Shown here in pieces: positions 28,322 to 37,885 of a DNA stretch of 64,000 bases (position 1 is its first letter; each line of letters opens with the position of its first letter). The notes under the pieces were generated by a model. That model saw only the letters and a list, made by a program, of their open reading frames with translations. It did no database searches and was not told where the DNA came from. Source of the stretch: Alphaproteobacteria bacterium (GTDB lineage: Bacteria > Pseudomonadota > Alphaproteobacteria > UBA6615); assembly GCA_002722515.1 (NCBI GenBank), contig PBMH01000024.1:1-64000 (forward strand), given 5' to 3'. The translations under genes were made by a program, and so were the position numbers.

Positions 28322-29832
28322 CGTGGCACCTCTAGCATTCCCGACAGCAACATCTCGATCGCATCAGGGAGGAAAAACAGGACGATACAGGCGACAGCCG
28401 TGAAGCATAGAGGCACGACACAAAACCACGGCGCCTCTGCAATCCGCGACGGTTGTTCGTCGGGCATCACATCCGAGCCCGTCGCGCCATACCCGTGATC
28501 ATCCGCGAGGTCTGGCGCTCGAAAAAATGCCCGCACCACGATTGGCATGAGGTAAGCAACGTTCAAGAGCGAACTGATCATCAGTGCAGGCACAACAAAG
28601 CCATAGCCACCGCTGAGGCCACCCAGCGCGATGTAGAGCTTGCTCCAGACCCCGCCCAAGATGGGGACACCGATAATTGACAAGGCGCCAATAAAGAAGG
28701 CCGCCATGGTAAACGGCATTACTCGCCCGATCCCATTCAGCTGACTGATCTCGGTCTTGTGGGTTGCGGTGTGGATGGCACCCGCCACAAAGAATAGCGT
28801 GATCTTACCGAAGGCGTGCATCAAGATGTGCATCGCCGCACCGAGCAGCGCCAGCGGCGTCGCAATCGCCGCGCCCAAGACGATGTAGGCGAGTTGACTC
28901 ACCGTCGAATAGGCGAGGCGGGCCTTGAGATTGTCCTTACTCACCGCGATCAGCGAGGCGGCCAGCAGCGAGAAGGTCGCGAGATAGACCAGCCATTCTG
29001 ACGCGCCCGTCTCTTGCAAATGCTCTGGCCCGAAGATGTAAATTGAAACTTTAAGAACCGTGAAAACACCAGCCTTGACGACCGCGACCGCATGTAACAA
29101 CGCGCTCACCGGCGTCGGCGCCACCATCGCGTTGGGAAGCCATTTGTGAACCGGCATGAGGGCCGCCTTACCAACACCAAAGGCGAAGAGCGCGAGCAGT
29201 AGTCCCGTCGTAAGCGCATCCGCCCGACCCGCAAGAATGCCGCCGGGGGTAAAGTCAAGCGTGCCAGCCAGTGAGAGGGTCCACAGGATCGCGGGGATCA
29301 GAAAGACGATCGAGGTCGTTAGCAAGATCAAAAGGTAAACCCGCCCGCCTTGGCGAGCCTTCGCGTCGCCGTGATGCGCGACCAGCGGATAGGTGCTGAG
29401 GGTGAGCAGCTCATAAAAAATAAACAAGGTGAACAGGTTGGCAGAGAATGCGATCCCTAGCGCCGCAGCGATCGCGACCGCGAAAGCAACATAGAACTGG
29501 GTCTGGCGAGGCTCTTTGTTCCCCCGCATATAGCCAATCGAATAGAAGGAATTGACGATCCACAGTCCCGACGCAATCAGCCCGAACAGCATACCCAGCG
29601 GCTCGATGCGGAAGGCAACCTCAAGGCCGAATGTAACGGGGAATCCGGCAAGTGCCGGACGGCCGCCTGCTAGGACTTCCGGTAAGATTTGGAGGACGTT
29701 CGCGAACAGTAGGATAGCAGTCACGAGCGTGACGGTTTCCCGCAGATTCCGTTGCTGGCCCGTCAACGCGATCAGTACGGCACCTATGCTAGGGATTAGA
29801 AGCGCAAGGAGGATATGATCGGACGGCGTCAT
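28318..29832 (-). CDS. Antiporter-like subunit (MrpD/NuoN/L family)
   Basis: FIFYELLTLSTYPLVAHH, KAALMPVHKWLPNAMVAPTPVSALLHAVAVVKAGVF. Confidence 0.88.
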   Translation of the reverse strand: MTPSDHILLALLIPSIGAVLIALTGQQRNLRETVTLVTAILLFANVLQILPEVLAGGRPALAGFPVTFGLEVAFRIEPLGMLFGLIASGLWIVNSFYSIGYMRGNKEPRQTQFYVAFAVAIAAALGIAFSANLFTLFIFYELLTLSTYPLVAHHGDAKARQGGRVYLLILLTTSIVFLIPAILWTLSLAGTLDFTPGGILAGRADALTTGLLLALFAFGVGKAALMPVHKWLPNAMVAPTPVSALLHAVAVVKAGVFTVLKVSIYIFGPEHLQETGASEWLVYLATFSLLAASLIAVSKDNLKARLAYSTVSQLAYIVLGAAIATPLALLGAAMHILMHAFGKITLFFVAGAIHTATHKTEISQLNGIGRVMPFTMAAFFIGALSIIGVPILGGVWSKLYIALGGLSGGYGFVVPALMISSLLNVAYLMPIVVRAFFRAPDLADDHGYGATGSDVMPDEQPSRIAEAPWFCVVPLCFTAVACIVLFFLPDAIEMLLSGMLEVPR

Positions 29833-29842
29833 CGTCGCGCCC

Positions 29843-31324
29843 TCAATAAACCGCTGACATGAGCTTGGCCGCCGCCTGCTCCGCCAGTCCCACCGACCAG
29901 TTCGTTTCCAGGCCGAAATAGATAGTCGCGAGCACTAAGACATAAGCCGGAATCAGCATCGACGCGGGTGCCTCGCGCATCACCGCCACCTTAGCCGACG
30001 GTTCACGGAAATACGCCACCTCGACCACCCGGCCTACATAGAGCATAGTCACGAGCGACGCGAGTACGATAAGCGCCACGAGCCACCAGTGACCATTTTC
30101 AAGCGCCGCAAGAACAAGCCACCATTTCGAGATGAAGCCCGATGTTCCGGGAACACCAAGCAGTCCAAGGCCAAGAATGACGATTCCGGCCATCGTAATA
30201 GGCATCTTCCGCCCGATGCCCGCTAGGTCGTCGATCTGCACCGAGGCCAGACGGAACATGATTGCCCCCAGCATCAGAAATATCCCGGCCTTCATTATCG
30301 CGTGGTTGAACAGATGGACCATCGCCGCCGTCAGGCCAGCCTCGGTCACGAAGCTGATACCCAGCGTGATGAAACCGATCTGCGCTACGCTCGAATAGGC
30401 AAACATCCGTTTGACGTCGTCCTGGAACACTGCAACAACCGAGGCAGCGAACATGGCGACGACTGAAAGGACCAAAAACATCTCCGGCAAAGGCGTGGTC
30501 GAGAAAAAACCACTGCCGCCGAACACCGTGTAGAAGATGCGTACAAACAGATAGATCGCCACCTTTGTAGCGGTCCCAGCCAGAAAAGCGCTTGCGACGG
30601 CGGGCGCATAGGCATAGGCGTTAGGTAACCACAGATGTAGCGGAAAAAGAGCTAGTTTCAGAGATATCCCAACCGTCAGGAAGGCGAGCGCCACCAACAC
30701 GGGGCGGGTATCACTGACCTCAGGGATTCGCTCGGCCAAGTCGGCCAAGTTGAGGGTTCCCGTCATCGCCCAAAGCATGCCGACGCCCAGCACGATGAAT
30801 GTAGCGCCAATCGTGCCCATGATCAGATACTGGTAGGCCGCCGTCAGAGCGCGCCGATCACGGCCCATAGCGATCATCACGTAACTGGCGAGCGAAGAGA
30901 TCTCAAGGAACACGAAAATGTTAAATGCATCACCCGTAATCGTAACGCCCAGCAGCCCGGTCAGCGCCAGCAGATACATGGTGTAGAACCACGCTTGGTC
31001 CGTATTGTTGAAGCGGGCCGCGGTACCGGCGCGGGCAAACGGAATGATCACCGACCCCACGCCCGTGACCACCAGCAATACGAAGACATTTATAATATCT
31101 ACTCGATACTCGATACCGATCGGCGGTACCCAGCCACCCATAGCATAGGAAATCGTGCCCTCTTCAAGCACACGAAAGACCAGCAAAATCGCAGCCGCGA
31201 AAGCGAACCAGTTCGCAGCGACAGCGATCAACCAGCCGAGATATCCGCGCCGGAAGATAGCGCACAGCGGTGCGGCCATCAGCGGGATGACGACTTGTAG
31301 CGCGGGGAGATGAGCCGCAAGCAC
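29843..31324 (-). CDS. mrpD: Mrp antiporter subunit D
   Basis: FVFLEISSLASYVMIAMG, LKLALFPLHLWLPNAYAYAPAVASAFLAGTATKVAIYLFVR, GFISKWWLVLAAL. Confidence 0.9.
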   Translation of the reverse strand: MLAAHLPALQVVIPLMAAPLCAIFRRGYLGWLIAVAANWFAFAAAILLVFRVLEEGTISYAMGGWVPPIGIEYRVDIINVFVLLVVTGVGSVIIPFARAGTAARFNNTDQAWFYTMYLLALTGLLGVTITGDAFNIFVFLEISSLASYVMIAMGRDRRALTAAYQYLIMGTIGATFIVLGVGMLWAMTGTLNLADLAERIPEVSDTRPVLVALAFLTVGISLKLALFPLHLWLPNAYAYAPAVASAFLAGTATKVAIYLFVRIFYTVFGGSGFFSTTPLPEMFLVLSVVAMFAASVVAVFQDDVKRMFAYSSVAQIGFITLGISFVTEAGLTAAMVHLFNHAIMKAGIFLMLGAIMFRLASVQIDDLAGIGRKMPITMAGIVILGLGLLGVPGTSGFISKWWLVLAALENGHWWLVALIVLASLVTMLYVGRVVEVAYFREPSAKVAVMREAPASMLIPAYVLVLATIYFGLETNWSVGLAEQAAAKLMSAVY

Positions 31325-31677
31325 TAGTCAGCCTCCAGATCATGGACTTCGTCATCCTCGATAGTGCCATAGGCCTCGTGTATACGAACGACGATGGCCA
31401 GCCCGAGCGCGATGGTCGCGACGCCGACAACGATCGCGGTCAGTATCAGGACATGTGGCAGTGGGTTTGAATAAACGTCGAAGCCCGGCGCGATGATGGG
31501 CGCGGTACCGCCAAGGATCTTGCCAGGCGAAATGAACAGCAGATAGACCGAGCTCTGGAAGATCGCCAGGCCGACCAGCTTCTTCACCATGTTGCCATGG
31601 GCGGTGATGATATACAGGCCGCCGACCAGTAGAAAGATCGTGACCCAGTAATTCAGGTCTGCGAGGAATTCGTTCAT
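31324..31677 (-). CDS. mrpC: Mrp antiporter subunit C (NuoK-like)
   Basis: NuoK-like: GLAIFQSSVYLLFI..LPHVLILTAIVVGVATIALGLAIVVRIHEAYGTIEDDEV. Confidence 0.9.
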   Translation of the reverse strand: MNEFLADLNYWVTIFLLVGGLYIITAHGNMVKKLVGLAIFQSSVYLLFISPGKILGGTAPIIAPGFDVYSNPLPHVLILTAIVVGVATIALGLAIVVRIHEAYGTIEDDEVHDLEAD

Positions 31678-32132
31678 TCCCCGCCCTCCTCATTTTTGGC
31701 CTTCTCGTCGGCCTCGTCTGCGCGTCCACCGAATACGTAAAAAATAGCTAGCATCGTGGAGGCTACGGTGACGAAGACCCCGAACTCAACGACAAGAATA
31801 CCTAGGTGCTGACCTTTCGCCGGCTTACTACCGAGAGGTGTGTAGTCGAGGTAATTCTCTCCTAGCAATATGCTTACGACGCCGGTGCCGGCAAAAATCA
31901 GAACACCCAGAGGAATCATCGTGTTGACGATACTGCGCGGCACAACCTTTCGTGCTTCCGCAATTCCGAAGACCATGCCATACAGGATAACCGCTGCTGC
32001 TGCCGCTACCCCGGCCTGGAAACCGCCACCCGGTCCGTATTCACCGTGGAACTGGACGTAAAGTGCAAACATCAGGATCGCTGGTAGCAGGACCTTCACG
32101 ACCACGCGCAGGATGACGGTATCTCGCATCAT
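31674..32132 (-). CDS. mrpB: Mrp antiporter subunit B (MnhB domain)
   Basis: ILMFALYVQFHGEYGPGGGFQAGVAAAAAVILYGMVFG. Confidence 0.9.
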   Translation of the reverse strand: MMRDTVILRVVVKVLLPAILMFALYVQFHGEYGPGGGFQAGVAAAAAVILYGMVFGIAEARKVVPRSIVNTMIPLGVLIFAGTGVVSILLGENYLDYTPLGSKPAKGQHLGILVVEFGVFVTVASTMLAIFYVFGGRADEADEKAKNEEGGE

Positions 32133-32662
32133 TTCCTGGACCGCCCCTCGTCTTCGACCACCATTTCACGACGCCGACGCCGCGACAGAAGAATCAGGAC
32201 GCCGATACCCGCGGAGAAAATCACTGCCACCTCCCCGAGCGTATCGAACCCGCGATAGCTCGCCAGGACCGCCGTCACCACGTTGGGTGACTTGGTTTCC
32301 TCGATCGAATTCTCCAAATAATACGGCGCAACATGCAGATTCTGTGGGTTATCCGGTTGGCCGAACGGCGGCAAATCGAGGGTGCCGTATACGAGGGCCC
32401 CGCCCGTCAACAGGCAGATTAGAAGAGGAATGACCGGCGCGTGGCGCAGCGGCGCCTCGCGGGTGCGCGTTAGATGCAGCACGGCGAGCAGCAGTACGGT
32501 CGACATGCCCGCGCCTACGGCCGCCTCGGTCATCGCGACATCGACCGCATCCAGCACGACCAGAACCGTGGCCATCAGGAAGCTGTAGATGCCACCGAGC
32601 ATCACGACCGCGAAAAGGTTGTGAGCACGGATGATCCCGATAACGGTAACCACCATCAGCAA
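32129..32662 (-). CDS. DUF4040/MbhD plus MbhE-like subunit (stand-alone MrpA C-terminal equivalent)
   Basis: RAHNLFAVVMLGGIYSFLMATVLVVLDAVDVAMTEAAVGAGMSTVLLLAVL, then NVVTAVLASYRGFDTLGEVAVIFSAGIGVLILL. Start codon uncertain. Confidence 0.85.
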   Translation of the reverse strand: MLMVVTVIGIIRAHNLFAVVMLGGIYSFLMATVLVVLDAVDVAMTEAAVGAGMSTVLLLAVLHLTRTREAPLRHAPVIPLLICLLTGGALVYGTLDLPPFGQPDNPQNLHVAPYYLENSIEETKSPNVVTAVLASYRGFDTLGEVAVIFSAGIGVLILLSRRRRREMVVEDEGRSRK

Positions 32663-32679
32663 TAGTAGTACGGAATCGA

Positions 32680-33033
32680 TCAGGAGTTCGATGACGCATC
32701 TTCCCCGGCGATATGGCCGCCCGTTTCGTCGTACGAGAGTTTCGGGCGGATGCCCGCATGCAACGCCGCCTGGGCCAGCGCATGGGTCGCAACCGGCGTC
32801 GTCAAAAGAACAAGCGCCGCGAGAATAATTAGCTTGGCCGCTACGAACGTAAACCCGGCCTGCAACAGCATGCCAAGGATCAAGAAACCCATGCCCAGCG
32901 TGTCGATGATCGAGGCAGCATGCAAGCGCGTGAACATATCAGGCATCCGCAACATGCCGATTGTACCGATCACGCAGAACAGGCCTCCAGCAACCAGTAA
33001 TAACCAACTAAGGATGTCGAGCGCCGCTTCCAT
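32680..33033 (-). CDS. mrpG: Mrp antiporter subunit G
   Basis: IGTIGMLRMPDMFTRLHAASIIDTLGMGFLILGMLL. Confidence 0.9.
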   Translation of the reverse strand: MEAALDILSWLLLVAGGLFCVIGTIGMLRMPDMFTRLHAASIIDTLGMGFLILGMLLQAGFTFVAAKLIILAALVLLTTPVATHALAQAALHAGIRPKLSYDETGGHIAGEDASSNS

Positions 33034-33036
33034 CGG

Positions 33037-33315
33037 CTATTTCTTTGGCACCGGCGGGGCGACCGGCTGGCTGAGCTTGAAATATCGCAGCACGGCTATC
33101 GTGCCGACGAGGTTTAGGAGCGTGTAGAGAATCGCGATGTCGAGAAAGTCGGGCCGCCCGGTGACGAAGCCAATCAGCGCAAGCGCAACAACGGACAATG
33201 TACCAATAACATTCCCGGCCAGTACCCGGTCGAACATGGTCGGGCCAAGCAATGCGCGTGACAATGCAAGCGCGAGGCTTACCAAGACGGCGATCATGGC
33301 GACGGCAAACATCAT
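33037..33315 (-). CDS. mrpF: Mrp antiporter subunit F
   Basis: LGPTMFDRVLAGNVIGTLSVVALALIGFVTGRPDFLDIAILYTLLNLVGTIAVLRYF. Confidence 0.9.
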   Translation of the reverse strand: MMFAVAMIAVLVSLALALSRALLGPTMFDRVLAGNVIGTLSVVALALIGFVTGRPDFLDIAILYTLLNLVGTIAVLRYFKLSQPVAPPVPKK

Positions 33316-33827
33316 TCCTTCGCACCCTCGAACCGCGTGACCGTCCGGTCCATGCCACCCCCTGCCAAGTCCTGCGCGCCCGCATGGGTGATTGCGTGAA
33401 CGGTGATCTCGCTGCCCTCCACCTCCACCGAAACAGTGCCCGGCGTCAGGGTGATCGAGTTCGCATAGGTGACGAGGCCCACCGCGGATTTCTGGGTCGC
33501 CTGCACATTGATAAGGGTTGGGCTAATGGGCAGCGACGGCGACAGGATAATTTTCGAAACACTCAATCCTGATCTTATAATCTCTAGGAGCAACCAAGGC
33601 CAAAACCAAACGGCACGACCGAGAAGATCGATTGGATGACCTTCGCGGTCGATGACCGCCATCCGCGTGCCTAGCGCCACCACAAGCAGAGAACTTACCG
33701 CGCCGATTGCCAGAAGCAACGGTGTGTAGTGGCCAGACAGGACCAGCCAAAAAACGTAGATGATCACAACTGCGCTCGTAAAATACAGCACGTGATGTCC
33801 CTCAACCTCGAAATAAGAGTCCGCCAA
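33312..33827 (-). CDS. mrpE: Mrp antiporter subunit E
   Basis: LVTYANSITLTPGTVSVEVEGSEITVHAI motif; adjacent to mrpF. Confidence 0.88.
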   Translation of the reverse strand: MADSYFEVEGHHVLYFTSAVVIIYVFWLVLSGHYTPLLLAIGAVSSLLVVALGTRMAVIDREGHPIDLLGRAVWFWPWLLLEIIRSGLSVSKIILSPSLPISPTLINVQATQKSAVGLVTYANSITLTPGTVSVEVEGSEITVHAITHAGAQDLAGGGMDRTVTRFEGAKE

Positions 33828-33991
33828 TTACCCCAGTCGCTATCGGCGCCAGCCCCATTTTACGACTTTGTTCGGATTACTCCTGCGGTATTACTATTCC
33901 CATTGAAGGCTTGCAAGACGTCCAGCTTAACAATCGAAACTGCACCGGAACCAACCTATCGGGACACCGGCTATGCTTGTAAGGAACGAAC

Positions 33992-35197
33992 ATGTCCGCG
34001 CGAATGATCATCGCCGCGATGTTTGCCGCCCATGTAATGAGCATGACCGGCTTCGCCGCGTTTCCAGCACTATTACTGCCGTTGCAGGACAACTGGGATT
34101 TATCCAACACTCAGGCCGGATGGATTAGCGGTATCTACTTCGCGGGGTACGTAATCGCAGTCGGTGCAATCGTCCCCTGGACGGACCGAGTTGATTCAAG
34201 GTGGATATATCTGGCTTGCCTCATGCTGTCGGCGGTCGGCCTCGCCGGATTTGCCACCCTGGCCAATGGCTTCTGGTCCGCAATTACCTGGAATGCGATA
34301 CAGGGTGCCGGCGTCGGCGGCACCTACATGTGTGGCCTTAAGGTGCTCACCGACCGTCTACCACCCCCGATACCCTCGCGAGGGATAACAATCTATACGT
34401 CTGGTTTCTCAGTCGGGGCTGGTGTTTCCTTCGCACTGAATGGCTTAATTGGTGCAGAGTTTGGTTGGCCCTGGGCTTTCGGTGTCGCCGCCATTGGCCC
34501 TGTTATCGCCGCAACCATTGTGCTGCTACTACTGCGCTCGTATGCGCCGTTACCTGAGGAGCGCCCTACCACTAACACTTTCGACTTCCGACCCGTCCTT
34601 CGAAACCGGACCGCTATGGGGTACGTCCTTGGTTATGCTGGACATTCTTGGGAGTTGTTTGCACTTCGCGGCTGGATCGTTGCGTTCCTAGTGTTCGCTG
34701 GAGAAAAGGCCAACGGCACGGCAAACGCCGAAGCAGCGGTTATCGCAGCGATCGCGAATCTAGCAGCGGTCGCGGCCAGCATTATCGGCAACGAACTCAG
34801 CGAGGTATATGGGCGGTGGCGTATTACGAGGTTAGCTATGCTCGCGTCATTTGTTACCGCCTTGCTAATGGGTTTGAGCCCGGGCCTACCCTTCTTCGTT
34901 GTGGTTATTCTATTCTTCATCTATAGCGGCTTCGTAATGGGTGACTCAGGATCTCTAACCGCTGGGGCAACTCAAGCCGCTGCGCCGGGCTATCGCGGTA
35001 TGACACTAGCCGTCCATTCCCTGTTCGGTTTTAGCGCCGGCTTCATGGGACCACTAGCTGTGGGATTGGTGCTAGATGCTAGCGGAGGCCAAACGTCAGC
35101 AACGGCATGGCTCCTCGGTTTCGCGACGATCGGGATTGGATCGCTCGCCGGTGCCACCGCGATGACCTTTTTCGGGCGCCGAATGAGCGAAGGATAA
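33992..35197 (+). CDS. MFS transporter
   Basis: 12-TM pattern; AGWISGIYFAGYVIAVGAIVPWTDRVDSRWIY MFS-like motif A region. Confidence 0.85.
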   Translation: MSARMIIAAMFAAHVMSMTGFAAFPALLLPLQDNWDLSNTQAGWISGIYFAGYVIAVGAIVPWTDRVDSRWIYLACLMLSAVGLAGFATLANGFWSAITWNAIQGAGVGGTYMCGLKVLTDRLPPPIPSRGITIYTSGFSVGAGVSFALNGLIGAEFGWPWAFGVAAIGPVIAATIVLLLLRSYAPLPEERPTTNTFDFRPVLRNRTAMGYVLGYAGHSWELFALRGWIVAFLVFAGEKANGTANAEAAVIAAIANLAAVAASIIGNELSEVYGRWRITRLAMLASFVTALLMGLSPGLPFFVVVILFFIYSGFVMGDSGSLTAGATQAAAPGYRGMTLAVHSLFGFSAGFMGPLAVGLVLDASGGQTSATAWLLGFATIGIGSLAGATAMTFFGRRMSEG

Positions 35198-35281
35198 ACG
35201 AAGTGTAGAGCCCCACTTGTCCGATATCTAGTACAGGACTAATTTTCACAACATCTATCTGAGACACCAAGGATCCCATTC

Positions 35282-35893
35282 ATGCAAATGTCCGGCGAGT
35301 ACAAAATAAATGCACCCCGCGAGAAGGTTTGGGCCGGGCTCAATGACCCGGACGTCCTAAAACTTTCTATACCTGGTTGCGAACAGATCGAGCAGACTTC
35401 CGAAACCTCCTTTGAGGCCCAGGTCACGGCGAAGGTCGGCCCGGTAAAAGCAAAATTCAACGGCGCAGTGGAGCTAACCGATATTGATGCGCCAAATGGA
35501 TATCGTATTTCGGGCGAAGGCAAGGGCGGTGCTGCAGGATTCGCTAAGGGCGGCGCAAACATTAAACTCGAGGAGGATGGTGACGGTACCCTGCTCAAAT
35601 ATGAAGTTGACGCGCAGGTTGGCGGAAAACTAGCACAACTGGGTGCACGCCTGATCGATGGCACCGCAAAGAAGATGGCCTCGCAGTTTTTTGAGAATTT
35701 CGCCGAAGCGGTTACCAACAATGATTCGATCGACCGACCTGACGAGGAAACCAGCGACACTGGTTCTACGGCCCCGCCGCCGTCATCGGAAAACACGGCC
35801 CCCACAGGAAAGGCAATTCCAAAGGTGGACGCAAAAATATTGGCCCTCGTGCTCATTGTAGCCGCCGTCGCCCTCTACGCGCTTTTTGGTTGA
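35282..35893 (+). CDS. coxG: CoxG-like SRPBCC protein with C-terminal TM anchor
   Basis: MQMSGEYKINAPREKVWAGLNDPDVLKLSIPGCEQIE...GGAAGFAKGGANIKLEEDGDGTLLKYEVDAQVGGKLAQLGARLIDG; C-terminal hydrophobic helix. Confidence 0.92.
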   Translation: MQMSGEYKINAPREKVWAGLNDPDVLKLSIPGCEQIEQTSETSFEAQVTAKVGPVKAKFNGAVELTDIDAPNGYRISGEGKGGAAGFAKGGANIKLEEDGDGTLLKYEVDAQVGGKLAQLGARLIDGTAKKMASQFFENFAEAVTNNDSIDRPDEETSDTGSTAPPPSSENTAPTGKAIPKVDAKILALVLIVAAVALYALFG

Positions 35894-36055
35894 TAATCGA
35901 CCCGGGTTTCTTTCCATATTCTAACGTTTTTAATACGTAGCGCCTTGACGACACGCGCAATGCAGCGGAAACTCTATGTACTAGTAAATGTGCCGTAATG
36001 CGGGGCGCCGCGTAGAGGCTCAATAAGGAACGACCCGAAATCAGGGAGAAATACG

Positions 36056-36523
36056 ATGCCCACCGTATCCATGACGGTGAATGGAAAATCCGTTTCGGCC
36101 GACGTCGAGTCACGGACACTTCTCGTTCAGTACCTTCGCGAACATCTTGGCCTAACCGGCACCCATGTTGGTTGTGACACTAGCCAATGCGGGGCGTGTG
36201 TAGTTCACGTAAATGGTGAATCTCTCAAGTCTTGTACCGTTCTCGCAGCCCAGGTCGAGGGGGCTGACCTGACCACCATCGAAGGTCTCGCCAATGGTGA
36301 CGAACTGCACCCAATGCAGGAAGCGTTTCGTGAAAACCACGGGCTGCAGTGCGGCTTCTGTACTCCCGGTATGGTGATGAGCGCACTGGACCTCGTTCAA
36401 AAGAATTCTGATCCCAGCGAACAAGATGTCCGCGAATGGCTTGAGGGAAACCTCTGCCGCTGCACCGGCTACCACAATATCGTAAAGTCTATTCTCGCCG
36501 GCGCCCAAGCACTGAAGGGTTAG
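36056..36523 (+). CDS. coxS: CO dehydrogenase-type small subunit (2x [2Fe-2S])
   Basis: [47 protein letters not shown]. Confidence 0.95.
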   Translation: MPTVSMTVNGKSVSADVESRTLLVQYLREHLGLTGTHVGCDTSQCGACVVHVNGESLKSCTVLAAQVEGADLTTIEGLANGDELHPMQEAFRENHGLQCGFCTPGMVMSALDLVQKNSDPSEQDVREWLEGNLCRCTGYHNIVKSILAGAQALKG

Positions 36524-36527
36524 CACG

Positions 36528-36893
36528 GTGACCGGAACGGGCATCGGCGCTTCCATCAAGCGGGTTGAGGACCAGCGCTTCCTCACGGGCAACGGACACT
36601 ACACCGACGACATCAACCGTCCAGGCCAAGGCTACGCTTGGATTCTGCGATCGCCCCGCGCAGACGACCTACCTAACTTTTTAGTTACAACCCAAAGCGT
36701 CATGGGCGCCTCGAACCCACTTGAGGTAAAGGGCGTAGGCGAAGTGGGTGCGATTGGTTCACCTCCCGCCGTAGTAAACGCCATTCTTGACGCACTGGCA
36801 CCACTCGGTGTCGAAGATATTTCAATGCCCGCAACACCTAACAAGGTGTGGCAAGCCATCCATGATTCCAGTGTCCGCCAGGCGGCGGGATAA
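36528..36893 (+). pseudogene. coxL: Internally deleted CO dehydrogenase-type large subunit (121 aa, in frame)
   Basis: N-terminus (GIGASIKRVEDQRFLTGNGHYTDDINRPGQGYAWILRSP) runs directly into a CoxL C-terminus (RADDLPNFLVTTQSVMGASNPLEVKGVGEVGAIGSPPAVVNAILDALAPLGVEDISMPATPNKVWQAI); the central ~650+ residues are missing. Confidence 0.88.
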
Positions 36894-36914
36894 CGTCTGG
36901 CGAAGGAGAAAAAA

Positions 36915-37712
36915 ATGTACGAATTCAATTACCAGAAGGCAAACTCCGCGGCCGATGCCGTACAGGCCGTAAATTCCTCTGACGACGGACAGTTTCTCGC
37001 GGGAGGCATGACCCTAATCCCAACCATTAAACAGCGCCTAGCCCAGCCATCCGATCTGATCGACCTTGCAGGCATCAACGACCTCGTTGGAGTAGAGGAA
37101 GGTGAGGGCTCAGTTACAATCAAAGCCATGACGCGCCACGTCGATGTCGCAAACAACGACATCGTCAAATCAAAGATTCCCGCTCTCGCGAACCTTGCTG
37201 ATAATATAGGCGACCCTCAGGTGCGTAATCGCGGTACAATCGGCGGCTCACTAGCCAACAACGACCCCGCGGCCGACTATCCCGCGGCCGTTCTTGGCCT
37301 AAACGCTACGATTATTACGAACACGCGCGAGATCATCGCCGAGGATTACTTCGACGGCATGTTCACCACATCCCTTGAAGAAGGCGAACTGGTCACAGCT
37401 GTCCGGTTTCCCATCCCCGATAAAGCCGCCTACACCAAGTTCCCCAACCCGGCATCACGTTATGCACTTGTGGGTGTAATGGTCGCACAGACCAACGGCG
37501 AGATACGGGTCGCCGTAACCGGAGCAGGACAGGACGGCGTGTTCCGGGCAAGCGATATTGAAAGTGCACTGTCGGGTAGCTGGACTGTGGACGCCGCCAA
37601 AGACGTAAAGATGTCTGATGAAGGGTTAAACTCCGATATCCACGCGTCTGCCGATTATCGTGCCCATCTGATATCGGTTATGGCGAGCCGTGCAGTAGCT
37701 GCCGCAGGCTAA
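36915..37712 (+). CDS. coxM: CO dehydrogenase-type medium (FAD) subunit
   Basis: FAD motif AGGMTLIPTIKQRL, IGDPQVRNRGTIGGSLANNDPAADYPAAVLGL. Confidence 0.94.
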   Translation: MYEFNYQKANSAADAVQAVNSSDDGQFLAGGMTLIPTIKQRLAQPSDLIDLAGINDLVGVEEGEGSVTIKAMTRHVDVANNDIVKSKIPALANLADNIGDPQVRNRGTIGGSLANNDPAADYPAAVLGLNATIITNTREIIAEDYFDGMFTTSLEEGELVTAVRFPIPDKAAYTKFPNPASRYALVGVMVAQTNGEIRVAVTGAGQDGVFRASDIESALSGSWTVDAAKDVKMSDEGLNSDIHASADYRAHLISVMASRAVAAAG

Positions 37713-37737
37713 GCGTAATTAACGAAATTTATTTGGC

Positions 37738-37768
37738 ACGGCCGGAGCTTCGCTCCGGCCGTACGTTT
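37738..37768 (+). terminator. Perfect GC-rich hairpin after coxM
   Basis: ACGGCCGGAGC-TTC-GCTCCGGCCGT perfect inverted repeat (37738-37762) followed by a weak ACGTTTTC tract. Confidence 0.5.
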
Positions 37769-37885
37769 TCGCCAGGTTGGCCGAATACGGCGCGTGCGCT
37801 ATATCTCACGCAAAGGTAACGTCAACCTACACCAAACAACCCTCAACATACCCCATTGGAACCGAAGAACCCCGGATGAAATCCA

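Noticed and set aside
27163-29818. Plus-strand ORFs opposite the Mrp-like subunits (27163..27618, 27913..28200, 29552..29818)
   Set aside because: Low-complexity R/Q/H/P-rich shadow frames of membrane-protein genes.
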